Positions 1-5,010 of a stretch of 5,010 nucleotides of DNA are shown piece by piece. Positions within the stretch are counted from its first letter, which is position 1, and the number at the start of each line of letters is the position of its first letter. This DNA is from Chloroflexi bacterium RBG_13_51_18. GTDB lineage: Bacteria; Chloroflexota; Dehalococcoidia; Dehalococcoidales; RBG-16-60-22. A program made the translations under genes and the position numbers. The DNA lies in assembly GCA_001796495.1 (NCBI GenBank), contig MGMR01000105.1:3363-8372 (forward strand), read 5' to 3'. A model generated the notes under the pieces. It did no database searches. It saw nothing but the letters and a program-made list of their open reading frames with translations, and was not told where the DNA came from.

Positions 1-2019
1 AAGGAGCAAGGCCGTGTTTATAACCAGGAGTTCGGCTTCCGCGTCAAGTCCGGCGAGATTCACAACATGCTTTTCTCCATTGAACAGATAAAAATCGGCG
101 ATGAACCCTGCTTGATTTCCGTCTGCAATGACATTACCCAGCGTAAACAGGCGGAAAAAGCTCTCCATGATTCGGAAGAAAAATTCTCCAAAGCATTCCA
201 TGCCAGCCCGGAGATAATCGCCATTACAACCATTAAAGACGACAAATATTTAGATATAAATGAAAGCTACACTTATTACACCGGCTACACCCGCGAAGAG
301 CTGTTAGACCGCACTGTTGATTCCACCAGTATCTGGAATAAACCCGGCGACCGCGCTGAGATGCTCCAGATTCTAGAGGAACAGGGCGGAATCAGAAATA
401 AAGAATATGAGTTCCGCACCAAGTCCGGTGAAATTCGCACCCGGCTGTTCTCGGCGGAGCCTATTACTATCGGCGGTGAAAAATGCTTACTGAGTGCCTC
501 CATTGATATTACCGAACGCAAGCAGATGGAGGAGGCCTTGAAAAGCAGCGAGGAAAAATACCGCGAGCTCATCAGCACCTCTCTTGATGGCATTATATCC
601 ATGGACTCTAAAATGAAAATTACCATATGGAACCAGGGCGCTGAGACTATATTCGGATACACGGAAGAGGAAATGCTCGGACAAAATATTTTCAAGATAG
701 TCCCGGAAAACGTCAGGGAATCCATGTTGGGTAAAAGCTCAAATATGGCAGAAGCTGATTTATCCCCGTCCATGAACCATGCGTTCGAGAGTATCGGCCA
801 GAAGAAAGACGGGACAATTATCCCCATTGACCTCTCACTCACCTCACAGAAAGTCGATGGTAAATTCGTCGCCACTGCCATCATGCGGGACATTTCAGAA
901 CGCAAACGAATGGAAGAAACACTTGCTGACGAAGCCATCCGCCGGCGTATCCTCATCGAGCAGTCGAGTGATGGCATTGTTATCATCGATCAGAACGGCA
1001 AAGTGTACGATGTAAACCGCCGCTTCGCCGATATGCTCGGTTACACTATGGAAGAAGCCCTTAAACTTAATATTTGGGATTGGGATTTCCAATGGACGCC
1101 AGAAGTATTACTGGAAAAGATTAAAAACGTCAACTCGGATGGAGACCATTTTACAACGCTTCACAAGCGCAAGGATGGAACGGTTTACGATGTTGATATA
1201 AGTACAAATGGCGCAACTTTCGCCGGCCAGAAGCTTGTCTTCTGTGTTTGCCGCGATATTTCTGAACGTACCCTTATAGAAAAAGCCCTCCGGGAATCAG
1301 AAGAGAAATTCTCTCTTGCCTTCAATGCCAGCCCTCACATGATTATTATCACTGATGTCACGGACGGAAAATACATTGAAGTAAACGACGCTTTTGTAAA
1401 TTGCACCGGCTATACCCGTGAAGAATTTATTGGCCACAACGTGTCCGAATTTGATTTGTGGGATAAGCCGGAGGAAATGGAAAAAATGACCCGGCTGGTG
1501 CAGGAGCATGGCAGATTCAGAAATGAAGAGTATGACTTCCGCACTAAATCCGGTGAAATACGCACCTGGCTATGCTCGGCGGACGTGGTCAGTATCGGTG
1601 GACAAATGCGTATGCTCGCCGTAGCCGTTGATATTACTGAACGTAAAAATACGCAGGAAGCCCTGCGGGAGTCCGAGGAGAGGTTCTCCAGGGCCTTTAA
1701 TGCCAGCCCTATCTCTCTCTCTATCAGCAGGCTCGGTGACGGCATATTCCTCGAAGTAAACGAGAGCTTCCTCCGGGATAAAGGCTACACCCGCGATGAA
1801 GTAATCGGCCACAGTTCCAAGAAGTTGCGCATCTGGGCAACCATGGAGGAGCAAAACAGGATTATGGACATGCTGAAGAAGCAGGGACGTGTTCACAATG
1901 AACAGGTCCAGTATCGCACCAAGTCTGGTTACATTCGCACCGGCCTGATATCTGCTGAAGTAATCAGCATCGGCAATGAATCATGCATGCTGATTCTCAA
2001 TAACGATATCACCCAGCAA
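1..2019 (+). repeat. Internally duplicated PAS/PAC modules (four copies of one subtype)
   Basis: Within the kinase, one PAS subtype occurs four times: the partial unit at 1-~150, and units at about 169-519, 1291-1644 and 1666-2019. The three complete ones share a start of the form E-[KR]-F-S-x-A-F-x-A-S-P, a G-Y-T-R-[ED]-E/D core, and a late [FY]-R-x-K-S-G-x-I strand ending in D-I-T; the partial unit shows the last two of these. The Gly of the K-S-G turn falls at residues 18, 143, 518 and 643. The other PAS units have K-D-G at 271, 393 and 763, so spacing is close to 125 residues throughout. Nucleotide similarity is also visible, for instance 412-435 against 1537-1560. This indicates growth of the array by tandem duplication with later divergence. 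The repeats are coding and do not appear to be a mobile element. Confidence 0.85.
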
Positions 2020-3441
2020 AAGCAGGCGGAAGAACAATTAAGGCTCCTCAGCTCTGTAACCAAGCAGGTATCCGATTCTACCATCGTTACCGACCCCGAA
2101 TTCAGGATTAATTTTATGAACCAGGCGGCGGAGGACCTATTCGGTTACTCCATTGAAGAAGTAAGGGGTAAAAACCTGGGAATCTTTAATAAAACACCCC
2201 CCACGAATGAGACCAATCAGCTTATCAAGAGGACTTTAGCCGCCGGTAAAGTTTATAGCGCCATCGTCACCAAGCAGCGCAAAGACGGCACCACTATCAT
2301 TTGCGATTGCCGCCTTTCTCCCCTGTATGATGAAAAAGGCCAAATCTGCTCCTTGATTGATGTCCAGCGTGATATCACCAAGCAGAAAGATGTGGAGGAC
2401 AAACTCCAGGAGCATAAAAAACTTATAGATAGTATTCTGGCTACCATGCCGGAAGGTGTCCTTGTCATTGATAGCAAAGACCGGATACTCCTGGCTAATA
2501 AAGCCCTCTATCAAGTTCTCCATCTCAACAGAAAATCGCTCAAAAATAAACTGCTGAGCGAGGTGTTGCCTGTGGACCAGTATTTCAACCTTCACCGCGC
2601 GGTAAAAGACGGGCAGAATGAAAGCAATACTCTGGAATTCAGACATCATGGGCAGGGCTTCGAAAAAATCATCTACTGCATCATTGTAAAAATGGACGGC
2701 GAACGTACTCTCCTCACTTTCTCTGACGTGTCCAAGGAAAGAGAAGAGGAAGAAAAGCTGTATCTTACTGACCGCCTCGCATCCATCGGAGAAATGGCTG
2801 CCGGCCTGGCCCATGAACTTAATAATCCCTTAACCGGCATCCTGACGCTGTCCCAGTTGCTCGTAAGCAGTGAGACGCTGGAAGAGAACAAAGAAGACCT
2901 TGAGTGCATCCATAGTGAAGCCAAACGCGCCGCCGGTATCGTGAAAAACGTCCTCCTGTTTGCCCGCAACAAGATCGATGACACCGGCCGGGCATCCGTC
3001 AATGAAGTCATCAAAGACGTATTGAGGCTGCGCGAATATGAGGAGAGGGCCAGCAATATCAAGGTTCTGATGGATCTTGAGGAGAACATCCCGGATATTC
3101 CTATTGATAAAGGCCAGCTCCAGCAGGTCTTCCTCAATATAATTTCAAATGCTGAAGCCGCTATCAAGGAAGCCAACCGGCCTGGGATTCTCACCGTTGC
3201 CTCCCAGCGCGTCAACAACCACGTCAACATTCTCTTTACCGATAACGGCTGCGGCATCAAGAAACAAATCATGCCCAGGCTATTCGACCCCTTCTTCACC
3301 ACCAAGGAAGTGGGTAAGGGCACCGGCCTCGGTCTTAGCATTTGCTACAGTATCATCGTTAAACACGGCGGCAAGATAACCGTTAAAAGTCAGGTAAATG
3401 AGGGCTCTACGTTCACCATCAGAATGCCCATTGAAATGTAA
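1..3441 (+). CDS. Multi-PAS sensor histidine kinase, C-terminal part (5' end lies outside the window)
   Basis: The frame is open from base 1 and ends at TAA 3439-3441, giving 1146 visible residues; the true start is upstream and the first ATG in frame (67) lies inside a PAS domain. Numbering from base 1: tail of a PAS/PAC unit (1-~50), then PAS/PAC modules at about 57-173, 181-301, 313-423, 431-548, 556-673, 681-795 and 807-911. Most end in a D-I-T/S-x-[RQ] PAC signature. A charged linker leads to HisKA, with phosphoacceptor H938 in HELNNP; the E-x-x-N after the His suggests phosphatase activity too. HATPase_c follows: N box with N1046 and N1050, G1 box DNGCGI (1081-1086), F box LFDPFF (1094-1099), G2 box GKGTGLGL (1105-1112). 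All catalytic boxes look intact. No membrane segment or periplasmic domain is visible, so this part should be cytoplasmic. The kinase core resembles the NtrB/AtoS-like group. PAS ligands cannot be read from sequence. Probable partner: the response regulator gene 26 nt downstream. Confidence 0.96.
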   Translation, partial: KEQGRVYNQEFGFRVKSGEIHNMLFSIEQIKIGDEPCLISVCNDITQRKQAEKALHDSEEKFSKAFHASPEIIAITTIKDDKYLDINESYTYYTGYTREELLDRTVDSTSIWNKPGDRAEMLQILEEQGGIRNKEYEFRTKSGEIRTRLFSAEPITIGGEKCLLSASIDITERKQMEEALKSSEEKYRELISTSLDGIISMDSKMKITIWNQGAETIFGYTEEEMLGQNIFKIVPENVRESMLGKSSNMAEADLSPSMNHAFESIGQKKDGTIIPIDLSLTSQKVDGKFVATAIMRDISERKRMEETLADEAIRRRILIEQSSDGIVIIDQNGKVYDVNRRFADMLGYTMEEALKLNIWDWDFQWTPEVLLEKIKNVNSDGDHFTTLHKRKDGTVYDVDISTNGATFAGQKLVFCVCRDISERTLIEKALRESEEKFSLAFNASPHMIIITDVTDGKYIEVNDAFVNCTGYTREEFIGHNVSEFDLWDKPEEMEKMTRLVQEHGRFRNEEYDFRTKSGEIRTWLCSADVVSIGGQMRMLAVAVDITERKNTQEALRESEERFSRAFNASPISLSISRLGDGIFLEVNESFLRDKGYTRDEVIGHSSKKLRIWATMEEQNRIMDMLKKQGRVHNEQVQYRTKSGYIRTGLISAEVISIGNESCMLILNNDITQQKQAEEQLRLLSSVTKQVSDSTIVTDPEFRINFMNQAAEDLFGYSIEEVRGKNLGIFNKTPPTNETNQLIKRTLAAGKVYSAIVTKQRKDGTTIICDCRLSPLYDEKGQICSLIDVQRDITKQKDVEDKLQEHKKLIDSILATMPEGVLVIDSKDRILLANKALYQVLHLNRKSLKNKLLSEVLPVDQYFNLHRAVKDGQNESNTLEFRHHGQGFEKIIYCIIVKMDGERTLLTFSDVSKEREEEEKLYLTDRLASIGEMAAGLAHELNNPLTGILTLSQLLVSSETLEENKEDLECIHSEAKRAAGIVKNVLLFARNKIDDTGRASVNEVIKDVLRLREYEERASNIKVLMDLEENIPDIPIDKGQLQQVFLNIISNAEAAIKEANRPGILTVASQRVNNHVNILFTDNGCGIKKQIMPRLFDPFFTTKEVGKGTGLGLSICYSIIVKHGGKITVKSQVNEGSTFTIRMPIEM

Positions 3442-3453
3442 CTGGAAAAAGAT

Positions 3454-3461
3454 AGGAAGGA
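3454..3461 (+). promoter_or_regulatory. Ribosome binding site of the response regulator gene
   Basis: AGGAAGGA lies 6 nt before ATG 3468. It is a strong Shine-Dalgarno match and fixes the start of the downstream gene. The only sequence between the kinase stop and this start is 26 nt, with no room for a promoter plus terminator, so co-transcription with the kinase is likely. Confidence 0.85.
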
Positions 3462-3467
3462 AATACT

Positions 3468-4487
3468 ATGGTAATAACGGCCACAAGGGAAAAAATCCTC
3501 ATTGTTGATGATGAAAAAACAGTAAGGAGAAGCCTCAATAAAGCCCTGACGATGAACGGCTTCTCTTGCGATGAAGCTGCCAGTGCCGATGAGGCGATGG
3601 CTTTCCTTAAAAACAAGCCGGCGGACCTGATAATCCTGGACATCATGATGCCGGGCACCTCTGGGAAAGAACTCCTGCCTGAACTGAAAAGGTCGTACCC
3701 TGATACGGCGGTAGTCATGGCAACAGCTGTCGTTGAACCTGATACGATAGTAAATTGCATGAAAAACGGGGCACATGACTATATCACCAAGCCCTTTGAT
3801 GTAGACCAGCTCTTATACAATATCCAGACAGTGCTTGACAAGAGAAATCTTGAACTCATCCTCAAAGAAAAAAGGCAAGTTCTTGAGGGCAAAGTCACGG
3901 AGCAGGCCAAAGAGCTTCAGAAGCTCTTTATCGATGCCGTGGAGTCCCTCATAAGCGCTCTGGAAGCCAAGGACAAATACACGGCAGGTCACTCGCGCAG
4001 GGTTACCAAAATTGCCGTGGATATCGCCGGTGTGCTGAACATGAAGGATGCGGACATGGAAAACCTGCGCTGGGCCGCCTTGCTGCATGACATCGGGAAA
4101 ATAGGCATTGACCCCAGCATCCAGAACAAGCCGGGCATTTTAACGCCTACCGAGTATAACTACATCCTTACTCATTGCACCATCGGTCCCGGCATCGTTC
4201 AGCCGCTCGTCAACGAGACAATCAGCGATGCCATCAGGCATCATCATGATAGTTATGACGGCACCGGCCTTAACCAGACGGTAAAGTACGAAGACATACC
4301 CCTCATTTCCAGGATTCTCGCTATCGCCGATTCATTCGATGCTATGACCTCGGACCGGCCTTACCGGGCTGCCATGCCGGCTGCCAAAGCTGTTGAAGAA
4401 GTTAAACGCTGTGCCGGTACCCAGTTCGACCCTGTGTTGGTCAAGGCCTTCCTTAAGACTCCTATCCTCAATTCTCTCCAGGCCTGA
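3468..4487 (+). CDS. Response regulator with REC and HD-GYP-type phosphohydrolase domains (variant GYP motif)
   Basis: 339 residues, start set by the strong ribosome binding site. The receiver domain (about 8-125) is complete: acidic pair D14/D15, phosphoacceptor D58 in LDIMMPG, T86, and K108 in the T-K-P-F motif. A charged, coiled-coil-like helix (about 125-165) links it to an HD-GYP-type domain (about 165-330). Visible metal/catalytic residues are H175 (GHSRRV), H207-D208 with K211 (HDIGK), H236, H259-H260 and D288, followed by the typical DAMTSDRPYR stretch and a late G-x-x-F-D-P. The family hydrolyses c-di-GMP, and some members act on cGAMP. Here the signature loop reads DGTGLN instead of DGTGYP, and the following loop is also altered (Q-T-V-K-Y-E), without a length change. 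The residue four before H175 is Tyr, not the Glu seen in three-metal members, which hints at a two-metal site. No DNA-binding domain is present, so output should be enzymatic or protein-protein. It is probably phosphorylated by the adjacent kinase. Activity as a c-di-GMP phosphodiesterase is likely but not certain given the variant loop. Confidence 0.95.
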   Translation: MVITATREKILIVDDEKTVRRSLNKALTMNGFSCDEAASADEAMAFLKNKPADLIILDIMMPGTSGKELLPELKRSYPDTAVVMATAVVEPDTIVNCMKNGAHDYITKPFDVDQLLYNIQTVLDKRNLELILKEKRQVLEGKVTEQAKELQKLFIDAVESLISALEAKDKYTAGHSRRVTKIAVDIAGVLNMKDADMENLRWAALLHDIGKIGIDPSIQNKPGILTPTEYNYILTHCTIGPGIVQPLVNETISDAIRHHHDSYDGTGLNQTVKYEDIPLISRILAIADSFDAMTSDRPYRAAMPAAKAVEEVKRCAGTQFDPVLVKAFLKTPILNSLQA

Positions 4488-4508
4488 TTGTCCGCGTCCT
4501 TTACATGA

Positions 4509-4531
4509 GATGACCTAAGTTATCAGTCATC
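4509..4531 (+). other. Weak inverted repeat after the response regulator gene
   Basis: GATGAC (4509-4514) is the exact reverse complement of GTCATC (4526-4531), with an 11-nt loop. The left arm can alternatively pair with GTTATC (4519-4524), with one G-U pair and a 4-nt loop. It sits 21 nt past the stop codon, where a terminator would be expected. It is AT-rich, short and lacks a downstream T run, so an intrinsic terminator is not supported. It may be an RNA end-processing hairpin, an operator, or chance. Confidence 0.25.
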
Positions 4532-4547
4532 CCTGACGAATGTGCTA

Positions 4548-4576
4548 TTTACTCGGGTTGTATATCGGCGAATAAT
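4548..4576 (+). promoter_or_regulatory. Possible sigma-70-type promoter for the prepilin gene
   Basis: TTTACT (4548-4553) resembles a -35 box and AATAAT (4571-4576) a -10 box, with a 17-bp spacer. The overlapping TAATAC (4573-4578) is an alternative -10. Transcription would begin near 4582-4586, at the left arm of the hairpin that follows, so the transcript would open with a structured leader. Both boxes are imperfect and nothing else confirms use. Confidence 0.35.
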
Positions 4577-4579
4577 ACT

Positions 4580-4653
4580 GGTAGGCAACTTCCGCCTTGA
4601 GACAGGCTACGTTGCCTAACCTCGTTTGAGCGCCGGAAGCTGACCGTTTCCGG
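4580..4653 (+). promoter_or_regulatory. Structured 5' leader (two hairpins) upstream of the prepilin gene; candidate cis-regulatory RNA
   Basis: Hairpin 1: GGTAGGCAAC (4580-4589) pairs with GTTGCCTAACC (4611-4621), ten base pairs with one bulged A (4619). Nested inside, GCCT (4594-4597) pairs with AGGC (4604-4607) around a 6-nt loop, leaving an internal loop on both sides. Hairpin 2: CCGGAAGC (4633-4640) pairs with GTTTCCGG (4646-4653), eight pairs including one G-U, with a 5-nt loop. It ends 2 nt before ATG 4656 and 14 nt before ATG 4668. No T run follows, so it is not an intrinsic terminator; its position suits control of ribosome access. c-di-GMP-I (GEMM) riboswitches are known upstream of pilin-type genes, and the GG-x-AGC...GUU-x-CC pattern of hairpin 2 recalls their 3' hairpin. 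The canonical GCAAAGCC core is absent, so no riboswitch class is assigned. Confidence 0.45.
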
Positions 4654-4667
4654 GCATGGTAAAGAGT

Positions 4668-5010
4668 ATGAAGTTAGAAAAAGGTACCTCTATCCTGGAG
4701 GTTATTGTAGCCCTGGCGCTGCTGGGCATTATCGGCGTTTTGTTTCTCGGGAGCGCCGTTAACTCCACTAACGCCCGCTATACCGCTGACGAGCGTGCCT
4801 CCGCTAAAATCCTCGCCGAAAGTATTATCGATACCGTAAAAAAAATGGAATATGCTTCCGCTTATGAAATAACCATTCCGGACGAATTCACAGGTTACAC
4901 GGCGGACATTACGGTTGACAATATGGCCAATAGCAATATCCAGAAAGTCACCGTCGTCATCGAGCATCGTGACCGTGACGTATTAACGCTGGAAAACTAT
5001 AAGGTAAACC
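4668..5010 (+). CDS. Prepilin-type protein, probable type IV minor pilin / GspI- or PilV-like pseudopilin (3' end outside the window)
   Basis: The frame is open for 114 codons to the window edge. The N terminus is a class III (prepilin) signal: short positively charged leader MKLEKG, cleavage expected after Gly6, mature residue Thr1 and the conserved Glu at mature position 5 (TSILE), then a hydrophobic helix (V-I-V-A-L-A-L-L-G-I-I-G-V-L-F-L). The ILEVIVALALLG core, a helix rich in A and L followed by A-E-S-I-I-D-T-V-K-K-M-E, and a late V-T-V-V-I strand with T-L-E-N-Y resemble GspI/PilV minor pseudopilins. Such proteins are processed by a PilD-type peptidase and assembled at the inner membrane into a pilus or secretion pseudopilus. 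An in-frame ATG at 4656 would give a 10-residue leader (MVKSMKLEKG). Neither start has a good Shine-Dalgarno sequence, and 4668 is chosen for its typical leader length. More pilin-assembly genes are expected downstream, but none is visible here. Confidence 0.85.
   Translation, partial: MKLEKGTSILEVIVALALLGIIGVLFLGSAVNSTNARYTADERASAKILAESIIDTVKKMEYASAYEITIPDEFTGYTADITVDNMANSNIQKVTVVIEHRDRDVLTLENYKVN

Noticed and set aside
67..69. ATG at 67 as the true start of the kinase
   Set aside because: The frame is open back to base 1 and the residues before 67 (N-x-E-x-x-F-R-x-K-S-G-E-I type) match the PAS strand seen in the later modules, so the gene continues upstream.
285..986. Long antisense open frame (233 codons) opposite the kinase
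   Set aside because: It mirrors the coding frame of a well-supported PAS array, its product shows no recognisable domain and is low in complexity (many Ser/Arg), and no ribosome binding site or neighbouring antisense gene supports it.
2236..3341. Antisense open frames (2236-2814 and 2673-3341) opposite the last PAS and kinase core
   Set aside because: They lie opposite highly conserved HisKA/HATPase coding sequence and have no recognisable family; codon structure explains their openness.
4580..4653. Canonical c-di-GMP-I riboswitch
   Set aside because: Layout and context are suggestive, but the conserved GCAAAGCC core and the unpaired purines of the binding pocket were not found, so it is reported only as a structured leader of unknown class.
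4633..4653. Intrinsic terminator
   Set aside because: The stem is GC-rich, but no T run follows and it is placed immediately before a start codon.
4674..4967. Antisense open frame of 97 codons opposite the prepilin gene
   Set aside because: The + strand frame carries a clear prepilin signal and helix; the antisense product is not recognisable and starts within that gene.
1..5010. tRNA or rRNA genes, CRISPR array, insertion sequence or attachment site
   Set aside because: None was seen. The direct repeats present are coding PAS duplications, and no terminal inverted repeats with a transposase are present.

Overview
The window comes from a bacterium. It has continuous coding on the + strand, Shine-Dalgarno spacing, moderate GC by eye, a multi-PAS histidine kinase, an HD-GYP response regulator and a type IV prepilin-like protein. 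This gene style is common in environmental Chloroflexota (for example Dehalococcoidia), deltaproteobacterial lineages and similar anaerobes. No marker in the window fixes the taxonomy, so that placement is only an impression.

Layout: (1) 1-3441 is the 3' part of a very large hybrid of sensor modules. It has the tail of one PAS domain, seven complete PAS/PAC modules, then a HisKA dimerisation/phosphoacceptor domain and a HATPase_c domain. The gene starts upstream of the window. (2) After a 26-nt gap with a strong ribosome binding site, 3468-4487 encodes a 339-residue response regulator. It has an intact phospho-receiver domain, a coiled-coil linker and an HD-GYP-type phosphohydrolase domain whose metal-binding residues are intact but whose signature GYP loop reads GLN. 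(3) 4488-4667 is a non-coding gap. It holds a weak inverted repeat, a plausible promoter, and two consecutive RNA hairpins that end just before the next start codon. (4) From 4668 (or 4656) to the window end is the 5' part of a prepilin/minor pseudopilin gene, cut by the window edge.

Working model (inference): the kinase and response regulator form an operon and a cognate pair. The kinase integrates several cytoplasmic signals and phosphorylates D58 of the regulator, which alters cyclic-dinucleotide (probably c-di-GMP) turnover. The neighbouring pilin-type gene has its own structured leader, so cyclic-dinucleotide signalling and pilus/pseudopilus expression may be linked here. The most interesting items are the structured leader, which loosely resembles the 3' hairpin of a c-di-GMP-I riboswitch but lacks its canonical core, the degenerate GYP motif, and the roughly 125-residue periodic PAS array.
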